Positions 44,281 through 53,522 of a DNA stretch of 64,000 bases are shown one piece after another; the stretch's first letter is position 1, and each line of letters begins with the position of its first letter. The notes under the pieces are model-generated. The model saw nothing but the letters and a program-made list of their open reading frames with translations, did not search any database and was not told the DNA's origin. Both the position numbers and the translations under genes were made by a program. Source of the stretch: DATLLJ01 sp965229885 (GTDB lineage Bacteria > Acidobacteriota > Vicinamibacteria > Vicinamibacterales > CAVVIG01); assembly GCA_965229885.1 (NCBI GenBank), contig CBDDJX010000003.1, positions 1,922,001-1,986,000 on the forward strand. The letters are read 5' to 3'.

Positions 44281-44753
44281 TCGATGTCTTTGCCCGACGG
44301 ATCGTCGGCTGGCGGGTATCGGCCTCGCTACACACGGACTTTGCCTTCGATGCCCTCGAGTAAGCGATCTACGACCGCTGCGGGGACATGCCCGACGGCT
44401 TGGTCCATCACAGCGACCGCGGCACGCAGTATCTGTCGATGCGGTACACCGATCGCCTCGCCGACGCCGGCATCGCGCCGTCCGTCGGCAGCCGCGGCGA
44501 TTCGTATGACAGCGCCCTCGCTGAGTCGGTGATCGGATTGTTCAAGGCCGAGATCATTCGCCGCCGCGGTCCGTGGCGCCATCTCGAAGCCGTGGAATTC
44601 GCGACGTTGGAATGGGTCGACTGGTTCAATACCCGACGGCTGCTTGAGCCGATTGGCTACGTGCCACCGGCCGAGTACGAAGCGCGCTCCTATGAGCAGG
44701 CCGCCGTCGCCTGACCCACATAACTCGCTCTCCGACGAACCCGGTACGATTCA
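44281..44753 (+). mobile_element. Third, diverged IS3-type remnant (3' part of transposase and right end)
   Basis: The frame IDVFARRIVGWRVSASLHTD then FAFDALE, TAA (44361-44363), AIYDRCGDMPDGLVHHSDRG and onward to EYEARSYEQAAVA (44714) matches the last half of the IS3 transposase of copies 1 and 2 but with many substitutions. The right end at 44753 carries TGAATCGTACCGGGTTCGTC on the reverse strand, exactly the left-end sequence of the intact copies. The 5' half is missing. The ochre after DALE is at the same codon as in copies 1 and 2. Confidence 0.82.
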
Positions 44754-44989
44754 AAACGGACTCGCACCTGTCGTGTCACGTGGGCGGAGGGAGAACAGGA
44801 CGCACGGGAACGCGGAGATCTGTGAGCGACCTGCTGCTTCCAGTTTCGTTCGACACTGCGAGCTTGGTTGGCGTAAAGGGATTATCCAGGGGCGCCAGCC
44901 GGGGATAGGTCTACACTACGCGACTACAGAGGACCTATCCGCTGCCCCACCCGACGATTACCCGTTCCGCCACGGCTGCCGGTGAGGCT

Positions 44990-46495
44990 TTACGTCGGTA
45001 CCTGCAGCTCCGGCATCAGTGGGCCGGCAAACAGCTGCTGGCAGGGTCGGCTGAGCCAGCGCGCCCAGCGCACCGAGGTGGAACGCCGCGCGCTGTCGGT
45101 AGAGAGGCCCGTGTTGGCGTACATCTGCCGGTAGAGCTTCGAGACCAGCAGAAACGCGAGCTGTCCTTTGATCGTCGGGACAGATCGGCTTCGCTTCCAG
45201 ATCTGCCGCATTGAGTAGAAGCGATCCCACACCAGCTGTGTGCGCTCGCGAATCTCGTCTGGCGTCATCGCCGGGTGCGGCATGTAGAACTTCGGACGCT
45301 TCGCCAGGGGAATGAGCCAATGGCGGGTGACCGGCACACCGTCGATCATCGGCGGCGCATCGCCAAAGTCCCGTTCCCAGCGCTCGAAGTCCACGGTGCC
45401 GGGATACGGCGTCAGCATCACGAACTGCGCGAATGTCAGTCCCGCCTGCTCGGCGACAGTCGCCGTCGCGTCGAAGGTATCCGGACGGTCGGTTGGCAAC
45501 CCGAAGATGAACGAGCCGAGTACGTGCACGCCGCGATCGCGAAACACCCGCAACCGTGCCACAAGCTCGTCGCCAGCGAGGTTGAAATCCTTGTAAACGG
45601 CCTTGAGGCCCTCGGCGGTGACCGACTCGACGCCGACCAGCGCGCCTCTGATGTGCGCGGCCCGCATAGCGTCAAGAAAGTCCGGATCCTCGGCCGCTTC
45701 CATCGTGATCTGCGTGAAGAACACCGTGTCGCGCGGCAGCTTCGCCAATTGCGCCATCAGCGTAAAGCGATCGGCGCGAATGGCCTGGAGTTCGTGCAGG
45801 CGTGTCGGGTCTTTCAGGCGTCTGGCCTGAGCGAGATCCTGGAGCGACACCGGATAGAAATTGTCGTCGGCCAGAGCGATGAATCGAAAGCCCCGCTGCC
45901 GCAACTCGACGATCTCGCCGATGACCGACGTTGCCGTTCGGCTTCGCGGCGCCTGGCCGTCGGTCCGCCACACCGAGCAGAACGAGCAGTGCTTGGGACA
46001 TCCGCGCACGGTCTGCACCGACGCCCACATGTAGCGCCCCTTGGGCAACAGATCCCAGCGCGCCGGCGTGAAGCGCGTGCCTTCGATGCGGCCGCCTTCA
46101 TAGTGCGGTTTCGGGGCACCGGCCTCGCAGTCGGCCAATGCCATGGCCCAGGCGGTGTCGCCGTCGCCGGTCACCACCGAGTGCGCCGCGCCGAGCTCGC
46201 GCACCTCGTCGGGAAACAGCGTCGCATGAATGCCGCCGTAGACCACAAAGGCTCCCCGGGCCCTGGCAATACGGCCGATCTCGTATCCACGCAGGACGTT
46301 GCCGGTATGAATGCTGATGCCGACGACGTCTCCAGGCGACAGACTCTCGGGGTCGAGTTGCTCCAGTGTTTCGTCGACCAGGACCGGCGTGCCAAATCGC
46401 TCGGGCGTGGCGGCGGCAAGGACGAACAGCCAGCGCGGTGTGAGCACCGCGAGGCCGAAGGAAAGATCGCTCGGATTAATGAGATGGACGCGCAT
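44990..46495 (-). CDS. B12-binding domain radical SAM enzyme
   Basis: A 501-residue protein. An N-terminal cobalamin-binding-like Rossmann domain (VVGISIHTGNVLRGYEIG, FVVYGGIHATLFPDEV) is followed by a radical SAM barrel with the 4Fe-4S motif RGCPKHCSFCSVW (CxxxCxxC at about residues 165-175). IALADDNFYPV and GVESVTAEGLKAVYKDFN are typical of the B12-radical SAM class. Such enzymes often methylate unactivated carbon or build lipids and secondary metabolites. It stands alone between IS remnants, so no pathway can be assigned. A GAGG lies about eight bases before the ATG. Confidence 0.88.
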   Translation of the reverse strand: MRVHLINPSDLSFGLAVLTPRWLFVLAAATPERFGTPVLVDETLEQLDPESLSPGDVVGISIHTGNVLRGYEIGRIARARGAFVVYGGIHATLFPDEVRELGAAHSVVTGDGDTAWAMALADCEAGAPKPHYEGGRIEGTRFTPARWDLLPKGRYMWASVQTVRGCPKHCSFCSVWRTDGQAPRSRTATSVIGEIVELRQRGFRFIALADDNFYPVSLQDLAQARRLKDPTRLHELQAIRADRFTLMAQLAKLPRDTVFFTQITMEAAEDPDFLDAMRAAHIRGALVGVESVTAEGLKAVYKDFNLAGDELVARLRVFRDRGVHVLGSFIFGLPTDRPDTFDATATVAEQAGLTFAQFVMLTPYPGTVDFERWERDFGDAPPMIDGVPVTRHWLIPLAKRPKFYMPHPAMTPDEIRERTQLVWDRFYSMRQIWKRSRSVPTIKGQLAFLLVSKLYRQMYANTGLSTDSARRSTSVRWARWLSRPCQQLFAGPLMPELQVPT

Positions 46496-46544
46496 GGCCT
46501 GACCTCGACGCAGTTAGGGAAACGAATGCCGCCCGCGCGGCTGT

Positions 46545-46758
46545 AGGATCGATTGCCGCAGGAGATCCGGTAACGGGAACTGGGTGTTCAGTCCATGGCG
46601 GGAGTCGCGCGGGTGCTCCGTGAGGATCGCCTAACAGCCCGAGGCGTTCGTCCAACTCGCGGATCAGAATCAGGCCGGCGTCTGACGTGACGCGCGATCC
46701 CTGAAACGCGACCTTCAGAAACCCGTTGAACGTGAACTGAAGCGGCTCGGATTCCTTC
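46545..46758 (-). pseudogene. IS1380-family transposase N-terminal remnant
   Basis: LQFTFNGFLKVAFQGSRVTS then DAGLILIRELDERLGLL is the IS1380 transposase N-terminus. A frame change then leads to ILTEHPRDSRHGLNTQFPLP and DLLRQS, the next conserved block. The rest is absent. It abuts the glyoxalase remnant directly, so it marks an old insertion at that gene's 3' end. Confidence 0.72.
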
Positions 46759-47220
46759 TCGCCCACAGGGTGTCGCCTTCCGCCAAGGCCAAATATCTCG
46801 AGCATCCCGGTGTGATGGCCGACTTCGATGATGCGACCATCGGGATCACGAATGTAGCAACGCATCTCGTATCCACCGTTGTCGATGGGAGGCGTGATGA
46901 ACGGGACACCGCGCGCCGACCACTCTTTCGTACACCGCCCGGATGTCCGCCACGCGAATGTTCATGAAGGCATCGAATCGGTTCTCGTCGGGCGGCGTGC
47001 CGAGCGTAACGTCGGGCTTGTCCGGCGTGCCGCCGCCTGCCACGACGATCACCCAAGTATTGGCGAGCTTTACGAAGGTCGGAGCGCCAAGTGACTCGAA
47101 AACGACCTCGCCGCTCAGAAGCTCAGCGTAGAAGTGGCTGGTGGTCGCGATGTCGGCTGCCACAACCAAGTGCGTCACCAGGATGCCTTCGTCGGGCACC
47201 GGTGCGTCGGATTTCTTCAT
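46759..47220 (-). pseudogene. Glyoxalase/bleomycin resistance (VOC) protein, frameshifted
   Basis: The N-terminal half ILVTHLVVAADIATTSHFYA, FESLGAPTFVKLAN, FDAFMNIRVADIRAVYE is a VOC fold. The frame then shifts: GVPFITPPIDNGGYEMRCYI and RDPDGRIIEVGHHTGML, the second half with the metal-ligand Glu, are in another frame. Removing one base from the AAA run (plus strand ttt at 46926-46928) would join them as YEEWSARGVPF. The 3' end meets IS1380 sequence. Start overlaps the stop of the DinB chimera by four bases. Confidence 0.72.
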
Positions 47221-47693
47221 GGCCTTGCGTCTCCAGGACTACGCCATGCCTGAAGGCTGGGCGTTACACCGTCCTTATTGAGCGCCACCTGGCGGTTGAG
47301 CTTGGTGTCGGTGGCCTGATAGACCTCTCCCAGCCCGCCCATAATCGGCCCAGCCGCGATCGGGGCCATTAACTCCGCGTCGCTCTTGGTGGACATCGTG
47401 GCCCGGGCGGCGGCTACTGCCTTCTCGAACCATGCCCGCGCTGCGGTCAGGGACGTGAAGTCCTCGAGCGCCTTGGCGTGCGCCGCGAAGTCCGTGTCAA
47501 AGCCTTCTGGCCGAAACGCGCCTTCGATGAACCAGTCGATCGTCTGCGCCGCGTGGGCCACCTGCTGCGCGGCGGTCATCATGCCGGGCGCGGGCTTCAC
47601 ACCCGAATGTTCCTCGGAGAGGGCACTCGTGGAGCGATTGAAGAACTGCTCAGCGTTCTTGAGTTCGGCGCCGGCCTGGTCTGCGAGTGCCAT
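47217..47693 (-). CDS. Chimeric DinB-like protein fused to a fragment of a Ser/Thr kinase
   Basis: Residues 1 to about 118 are a DinB/YfiT-type helical bundle: AEQFFNRSTSALSEEHSG, MMTAAQQVAHAAQTIDWFIE, MSTKSDAELMAPIAAGPIMG. The DinB C-terminus with its last metal-binding histidines is missing. It is replaced by GLGEVYQATDTKLNRQVAL, the glycine-rich loop to catalytic-Lys region of acidobacterial Ser/Thr kinases (Asn stands where the VALK Lys should be). About 20 unrelated residues follow. The open frame continues across the junction, so a fusion protein could be made, but neither domain looks functional. Confidence 0.68.
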   Translation of the reverse strand: MALADQAGAELKNAEQFFNRSTSALSEEHSGVKPAPGMMTAAQQVAHAAQTIDWFIEGAFRPEGFDTDFAAHAKALEDFTSLTAARAWFEKAVAAARATMSTKSDAELMAPIAAGPIMGGLGEVYQATDTKLNRQVALNKDGVTPSLQAWRSPGDARP

Positions 47694-47912
47694 TGGATCC
47701 TCCTGTGCGAGCTGGACCTGCCATTATAGGAGGAATCGCTGGGGCAATTTGCCGTCCCCACGGGCCACCTGACGTGGATTAATAGGGGCAGAAAGGAGCT
47801 CTGAGCAGATTAGTCCTCGTACACGGCGAAGTGGCGATCTATTTTCCCTTCGACGACCGGCTTCGCTGCGCCTTCGCTTCCGAGGGCGGGGCCCCAGCAT
47901 CGATAAACACTG
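47694..47912. other. Intergenic stretch before IS110 copy 1
   Basis: About 220 bp with no recognisable gene. Its last 23 bp (47890-47912, GGCCCCAGCATCGATAAACA onward) recur, inverted, at 59036-59058 beside the second IS110 copy. Confidence 0.5.
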
Positions 47913-47927
47913 ATATGGAATGACCGG

Positions 47928-48249
47928 TTGTTAACACCCCGTTGTCAGAAACATGCGTGCCTTTTCTTCAACGCCGCGTCGTGTCGGACCGCGGAGACGA
48001 CGGACGATCGAGGGCGCTTCGACGACGAGTCACGCTGATATACGGTGGTTACCGCGGCCGCCCGCGGCAGAGCACACATGACAGTACTTCGTCGGGAGGA
48101 CGTGCAGTCTACGCTCGCGAGTTGGGACAGCTGTCCGTGTCGCAGTGTTTACCTCGCCGATCCTCACAATCGTGCCTCTGATCCTCCGCCGTCTTCGCGG
48201 TCCGTCACTGACCCGGCTCATGGTCTCCTGCCCTTGCGCTCCTCGCTCG
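47928..48249 (-). ncRNA. Candidate bridge-RNA region of the IS110-family element
   Basis: IS110-family elements encode a bridge RNA in a non-coding end that pairs with donor and target DNA. In the IS1111 subgroup this lies 3' of the transposase gene, which matches the longer 3' non-coding segment here. The same segment is preserved in copy 2 (58699-59020). No secondary structure was computed, so this is an inference from layout only. Confidence 0.35.
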
Positions 48250-49374
48250 TCACGCCTGTGGCCGTGGTGTCGCCGGCGCGGGGACCGGTTGGAGCGCCGC
48301 CCAGAGGAAACCGACCAACTCACGCGCGATGGCGACGACGATCTTGGGCGCGGGCTTGTGCTGGTCGGCGAGGCGCCGGAAGCGGCGACACAAGCGCTGC
48401 TGCGCCTTGTCCGCAATCGCAATCACGCGCGTGGGTTGTCCGGTGCGGCGTCGGGTGAGCGCGATGCCGATGCCGGGTCGGCGTCGATAATGCCACGCCG
48501 TCTCGACCAGCAGCCGGCGGACCAGCGCATTCCCGGCCCGCGCGATCCGGCCGCGTCGATATTTCTCGCCCGTGGAATCCTCCCCGGGCACAAGGCCGAG
48601 ATACGCCATCAGCGCGCGGGGCGCATGGGACCGGCGAAAATCATGCAGCTCGGCCAGGATCAGGATCGCCGTCAAGGTGTCGATGCCCCGGAAGCACCGC
48701 AGCCAGCCGACCGGCTCGCGATACGGCTCCGTCTGCGCGATGTCCGTCAGCTGGGCATCGAGCTCGACGAGCCGCGCCTCCACCTGCATCGATCGCCAAC
48801 AGATAGTCGTGGACGACGACGCGCTCGGCCGCGTGCGTCCACGCCAGGCGGTCCACCCACTGCCGATGTGCCCGGCTCCAGTTACGCCCGTGGTAATGCA
48901 GCCCGCGGCGCAAGAGTAACTTGCCGAGGCGATGCCGACAGCGCTGTAGATCCTCCCGGGCATCATCGCGCACTCGACACAGATCGCGGCCCGCTTCCTC
49001 CTCGAGCGTGGGCGGCCGGACCTCCGTCAGTAACCCCGCGCGCAGCAGCTCAGCGAGCTTGCGCGCGTCACGGCGATTGGTCTTGATCCGCTCGCCCGGC
49101 TTCCGCGGAATGAGCGCCGGCGCGATGACCTGACAGCGCACTCGCGGAGTCGTAACCTGGCGTTGCAACGCGTAGCCGCCCGGCCCGGCTTCGTAACACA
49201 TCTGCACCGGACCCGGCGCCTCGCGCTCGAGCTTGCGGACCAACCGCCGGACGGCGTTCGGCTCGTTCGCCACTTGCCACGTCACCGGCGTCGTCTGGTC
49301 GCCGACCAGCATCGCGATAAAGAGATCCTTACTTGTGCGCGTCGATGCCCACGCACGTGATACCGTTTTCCATA
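48250..49374 (-). pseudogene. IS110-family transposase (copy 1), frameshifted
   Basis: The ATG at 49374 begins MENGITCVGIDAHK, the RuvC-like DEDD start, then hits TAA; one extra T separates this from DLFIAML and the rest. ANEPNAVRRLVRKLERE, YEAGPGGYALQRQV, TNRRDARKLAELLRAGLLTE follow. A second shift lies at GATGCAGGTGG (about 48795), after which VEARLVELDAQLTDIAQTEP and the C-terminal transposase_20 domain LRCFRGIDTLTAILILAELH with the catalytic Ser region PRALMAYLGLVPGEDSTGEK continue to 48250. Both lesions are single-base insertions. The second one is shared with copy 2. Confidence 0.85.
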
Positions 49375-49758
49375 ACCGGCTCCTTTCGTCTGCGGCTCTG
49401 GCGCCGCGAGGTGTTAACCCGCGATCACGGTGGCACAGACCACCTTGTCGAGTGCAACCGCACTACGACGTTACGATAGCGAGCCGGTCATTCCATATTG
49501 TCTACGCCGTCAGGGGGGAACTATCTGCTCCGCTCTCTGCCATCTACTCCCGCAATGGGCCTCGTCGAGGCGTATACTCGCGTCCACCTTCCCTTGAGCC
49601 ATCCCGCTGTCTCAAACGCTTTCTGGGCCGCGAGATCTTTCAGCGCGTGATGGCAGACTACCGAGCGCGCCAAGCCGCAGACGTGGCCGCCTGATCGGCT
49701 GTCTTGACATATAGGGGCGTCAGTACCCTGCAGCGTGTAATCGCCGATAATAGGCGGC

Positions 49759-50514
49759 GTGTATCGAGCGTTGCGCGTGGCCATGGCGACTGTCCTTCTT
49801 GTCGCGACCTCCGTGGCCGCCCAATTTGATGCACGCGGCCGGCAGCAGCGAGCGGACCTCGATTACGACGGCCGGTTCACCTTCGTCCGACTGCGTTGGA
49901 AGTCTGATTTCGGTGGCGGGCGCCGTGGCTTCCGTGCGGCGTGGAATCACGATTACCCGCGGGCCGAGCAGAACCTGTCGCTCATCCTTCAGGAACTCAC
50001 GGCGCTCGACATCCACACCGACGGCAGCCTGATCCTCACGCTCGACGACCCTGCTCTCTTCAAGTATCCGATCGCGTTCATGTGGGAGCCCGGCTTCTGG
50101 AATCTGGCGGCCACCGAGGCGGAGTCGTTTCGCGCGTACCTCCTGAAGGGTGGCTTTGCCGTGTTCGAGGACTTCGATGGCCCTCAGCAGTGGGCGAACT
50201 TCGAAGCGCAGATGCGTCGCGTGCTCCCCGATGGGCGGTTCGTCAAACTCGACAACGCGCACGGCATCTTCGATTCATTCTTCACCGTCAAGGACATCGA
50301 TGCGATCGTGCATCCGATGTCGGGCATCCGTCCGAGCTACTACGGACTTTTCGAGCACAATGACCCATCGAAACGGCTGATGGTCGTCGCCAACTTCGAC
50401 AATGACGTCCCGGAGTATTGGGAGTGGTCCGGGCAGGGGTTCTTTCCTTTCGACGCCTCGAACGAGGCCTACAAACTGGGCATCAACTACGTCCTCTATG
50501 GTCTTACGCACTAG
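49759..50514 (+). CDS. DUF4159 domain-containing secreted protein
   Basis: A 251-residue exported protein. The signal is ALRVAMATVLLVATSVAAQF. The DUF4159 body has FTFVRLRWKSDF, GGRRGFRAAWNHDYPRAEQN, YPIAFMWEPGFWNLAATEAE, FRAYLLKGGFAVFEDFDGP and VVANFDNDVPEYWEWSGQGF. The fold resembles class I glutamine amidotransferases without their catalytic triad; the family occurs with von Willebrand/MoxR-type gene sets, none of which is here. The start is GTG at 49759 or ATG at 49783. It is intact and stands alone between IS copies. Confidence 0.85.
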   Translation: MYRALRVAMATVLLVATSVAAQFDARGRQQRADLDYDGRFTFVRLRWKSDFGGGRRGFRAAWNHDYPRAEQNLSLILQELTALDIHTDGSLILTLDDPALFKYPIAFMWEPGFWNLAATEAESFRAYLLKGGFAVFEDFDGPQQWANFEAQMRRVLPDGRFVKLDNAHGIFDSFFTVKDIDAIVHPMSGIRPSYYGLFEHNDPSKRLMVVANFDNDVPEYWEWSGQGFFPFDASNEAYKLGINYVLYGLTH

Positions 50515-51123
50515 TCCCCTGGAAACGAATTGTCTTTAAAAATGACCCGCTTTGTGACGGCCGGACGTTTCAAGAGCCCGTCATGTCGCCTTGCTTGGGG
50601 GTAATGAGTGGTCGCGATATGGCTATCCAGGCTGGCTCGACCGTGGGCCAGAGGCCACATCGCTGTGATCGTTACGAATGTGCCGGCCGCACGGACGGCG
50701 GGTTCTGAGCAGGCCTGGCCATCGACGTCGACGAGCGGCCCCGCTTGGCTTTGGCGACTTTATCTGGCCCTGGGAGGCGTCCCGGGGGGGGCCGGAACAG
50801 GGGTTAGTAAACACTTCGCCGTGTGGACGAAGCCGCTGGCGCGGCGGACGCTACGCGTGAGAGACTGAGGCCATCGTGACCTTCACCGTTAAGCGAGATC
50901 GACTTTCGTCTGTTTCGTCAAGAAGCATTGATTTAGGCGAGATTCAGGCTGTTTGTGACGAATGTCTGATTGAAATTCCATAGCAGCACCGCGCCCGCCG
51001 CAAACGCCAGCGGCTTCCTCCAAACGCCTCTATCGAAAGTGTCCCGGCGAGTCCGCTCGCGGACCGAACCCGTGCGTTCGCGCGCCGAGACACTCCCGAT
51101 AGAGTCCTAACGTTTTTGACGAC
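50515..51123. other. Intergenic stretch without recognised gene
   Basis: About 600 bp downstream of the DUF4159 gene. No conserved frame, RNA or repeat was recognised; a run of eight G at 50782-50789 is the only unusual composition. Confidence 0.5.
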
Positions 51124-51806
51124 CTATCGCCAGGAACGCTGAAAATCGCGGTCGGAATAGTCCAGCATGCGTTCGGCGAGGCCGTTAGCGGTGCGTCTGC
51201 AACATCCTCGTGGAGCAGAGTCTCCATAGAGCCACGCCGTGTACTGCGCCCAATCCGCAGCATAAACACTTGCCTTTTCATCGGGCGCAAATGGCTTACC
51301 GAGTGGGTGTCGAGATCTGCTGGATCGCGCCGGTCTCATCACGGGGTCGCGGCGGCGGCCGGTGCCCGCACACCCGGGTCGGCCGCTGATCCCGATGACG
51401 GCCCCCAACGGGACCTGGACCGCGGACTTCAAAGGGCAGTTCAAAACCCGCGACGGGGTGTATTGCTATCCGTTGACGATCGTCGATGGCTTCAGTCGGT
51501 ACTTGCTGACCTGTCACGGCCTGCTCTCGACCGCGAGTATGCGGGGTATTCCGCCGGAGCAATAACGTCTCGGTAGTCCTGGCAGGCGACCTCGATTTGG
51601 GATTGAAGAAGCTCAAGATCGCCGGATGCGAGCTTCAGAACGGCGAGACGAACACGCGGTGCCGCGCCTTGCCAAGACTCAGTTCCATGCCGATTGAGCG
51701 CCGCCAGAACCGCCGCGTGCATCGGTCGAGGGAAGTCGCGTCGAACTACACGGAAGACATCTTCGTCAGAGACGCTCGGGGTGGGCTGCTCTTCCATACG
51801 GTGCAT
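51124..51806 (-). pseudogene. Small conserved hypothetical gene split by a 223-bp IS481 fragment
   Basis: The first part, SVSDEDVFRVVRRDFPRPMH, AAVLAALNRHGTESWQG, LAVLKLASGDLELLQSQIEV and ACQDYRDVIAPAEYPAY, is a cleanly coding helical protein of a type common in Acidobacteria. After AEYPAY it runs into IS481 sequence (51314-51536). Beyond that, the minus strand encodes GKPFAPDEKASVYAADWAQY then TAWLYGDS, which fits the end of the same family. The gene was therefore interrupted by an internal IS481 piece. Function unknown. Confidence 0.62.
51314..51536 (+). mobile_element. Internal fragment of IS481 transposase gene (223 bp)
   Basis: Matches 56840-57062 base for base as read, from GATCTGCTGGATCGCGCC to CTGCTCTCGACCGCGA. 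It encodes AHPGRPLIPMTAPNGTWTAD and FKGQFKTRDGVYCYPLTIVD but includes neither IS end. Both edges lie within the transposase reading frame. Confidence 0.85.
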
Positions 51807-52035
51807 CAGCGAAACGGTGGCCAGACGTCAACGCCGGAGTTAAGGGGCGTGCGGTCGCACGTCCCCTTGAATGATTGGTTAGCCGTCACCATCCGCCACT
51901 GGCTGCTGACGGTCTCTAGCGTTTGCGACTTGAACGAGCACGCGCAAGTTGGCGCAGAGGCGGAGATCGCTGCGTCTCACGGGTACAAGCGGGCATGACC
52001 AGATCCGCTTAAATTGAACGTCAGCCGCAGCACTC

Positions 52036-52734
52036 TCACGCACGTTCTTCCTTCCGCGTCATCTCGGTGACGGACACGATGCGGCCTGCGCACATCTCAA
52101 CCACGCTATCCGCGAGCGCGGCGGCATCTTCCCTGTCGTGCGTGACATACACCATCGTCACCAGCAGGTCGCGCTGGAGCCGAGCGAGTTCGGCGCGCAC
52201 GGTGCCACGCAATTCCGGGTCGAGGCTCGAGAGCGGCTCGTCGAGAAGGAGCAGGCGGGGCTGACCGACCAACGCGCGGGCAAGGGCGACCCGTTGCTGC
52301 TCACCGCCGGAGAGCTCGTGAGGATATCGAGCCGACAGTGTCTCGATCCGAACGAGGCTCAGGACCTCGTGGACTTTCTGCGTCCGCTCGGCGCGTGGGG
52401 TCTTCACGGACGCCAGCACGAACTCCAAGTTCTGCCGAACCGTCAGGTACGGCCAGAGGGCCAGATCCTGAAACACGAGCCCTGTCCCACGCTGGTGAGG
52501 CGGGACGATACTGCGACCGGTGCCGGCCACGTGCGTGCCGTTCAAGTGGATGTCGCCGCTGTCCGGCACCTCAAGGCCCGCAATCAGGCGCAGTAGCGTC
52601 GTCTTGCCGCAGCCGCTGGGCCCAAGGATGACGACCACATCGCCGGCACCGACTTCGAGCGACACACCGTCGAGCGCGTGATGCGACCCGAAGCGTTTCC
52701 TGACATTCGTGACGACGAGTGCCGCGGCGCTCAC
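52036..52734 (-). CDS. ABC transporter ATP-binding protein, ferric iron type
   Basis: A 232-residue ATPase. Walker A is LGPSGCGKTTLLRLIAG (about residues 37-53), the signature ELSGGEQQRVALARALVG, Walker B LLLLDEPLSSLDPELR and the switch His in VTHDREDA. It energises import by the two permeases encoded immediately upstream (four-base overlap). At 232 residues it lacks the extra regulatory C-terminal domain of longer FbpC/PotA ATPases. Substrate is inferred from the binding protein. Confidence 0.9.
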   Translation of the reverse strand: MSAAALVVTNVRKRFGSHHALDGVSLEVGAGDVVVILGPSGCGKTTLLRLIAGLEVPDSGDIHLNGTHVAGTGRSIVPPHQRGTGLVFQDLALWPYLTVRQNLEFVLASVKTPRAERTQKVHEVLSLVRIETLSARYPHELSGGEQQRVALARALVGQPRLLLLDEPLSSLDPELRGTVRAELARLQRDLLVTMVYVTHDREDAAALADSVVEMCAGRIVSVTEMTRKEERA

Positions 52735-53522
52735 CAGACCTCCCGGAGCGATGCGAGGGCTCCGAGTACGGCGAGAGGGGTGAAGATGACACCTGCCTGT
52801 AACAGGGCCAGCGCCGCGACGTGGGACGAAGGCGTATTCGCGATGATCGTGTAGATGCGAATGGGCAGGGTCGCTTCACCTGGTGGCGCAACCAGGATGC
52901 TGACGCCAATCTCGCCGAACGCGAGGATGAACGCGATCACCCAGGCCGCGACGAGACCGAGTCGGATTTGCGGCAAGACGATGCGCGACATGGTGCGAAG
53001 CCATCCCGCGCCGCTGACGGCGGCGGCCTCCTCGTGCGACACGGGCACGTATCGAGTGCTGGCGGCGAGGGCCAGCGCCGCGACCGGCACGAATCGCGCC
53101 AGGTACGCCAGCATGAACATCCCGTCGGTGCCGTACACGGTGCCAAGCAGGCCCGGCCGATTCCACAGCCCGATCAAGCCGACGCCGACAATGGTGCTGG
53201 GCACCGCGAACACGACCACGAAGAGGACGTCTGCGAGTTGCCCGATTCGGCCGTGGGCTCTCGCGCGGGCGTAGCCAAGCCACACGGCCACGCTCACGAC
53301 GGCCGTCGCCCCGGCCGTCGCCAGCAGAAGGCTGTTCGCGATGGCCTGACCGGATCCCTCGAGGACGGCCGATAACGACCGAGCGCCAAGCGCTTCGCGC
53401 ACCAGGACCACGAGCGGAAGCCCGAGGGATACCGTGAGCACGAGGATGGCGGCCGTTCCGGCGGGGCGCCTCCACCCGTCAAGTAAGGCCGGACGCCTCC
53501 CCGAGTCGCGCCGCGTGCTCAC
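52731..53522 (-). CDS. ABC transporter permease, ferric iron type (second permease)
   Basis: A 263-residue inner-membrane permease with about six helices (ILVLTVSLGLPLVVLVREAL at the start). The EAA loop is SHEEAAAVSGAGWLRTMSRI then VLPQIRLGL, where the ATPase docks. It overlaps the ATPase gene and the first permease gene by four bases each, so all are translationally coupled. In many FbpB/AfuB proteins both halves are one polypeptide; here they are separate genes. Confidence 0.87.
   Translation of the reverse strand: MSTRRDSGRRPALLDGWRRPAGTAAILVLTVSLGLPLVVLVREALGARSLSAVLEGSGQAIANSLLLATAGATAVVSVAVWLGYARARAHGRIGQLADVLFVVVFAVPSTIVGVGLIGLWNRPGLLGTVYGTDGMFMLAYLARFVPVAALALAASTRYVPVSHEEAAAVSGAGWLRTMSRIVLPQIRLGLVAAWVIAFILAFGEIGVSILVAPPGEATLPIRIYTIIANTPSSHVAALALLQAGVIFTPLAVLGALASLREVW

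Larger units (their letters stand above)
47913..49499 (-). mobile_element. IS110-family element (IS1111-like layout), copy 1
   Basis: Bounded by the 15-bp inverted repeat ATATGGAATGACCGG at 47913 and, reversed, 49485-49499. It carries a frameshifted IS110 transposase on the minus strand with a long 3' non-coding part (47928-48249, about 320 bp) and a shorter 5' one (about 110 bp). Positions 47913-49145 are identical, as far as read, to 57803-59035 in inverse orientation. Confidence 0.85.
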
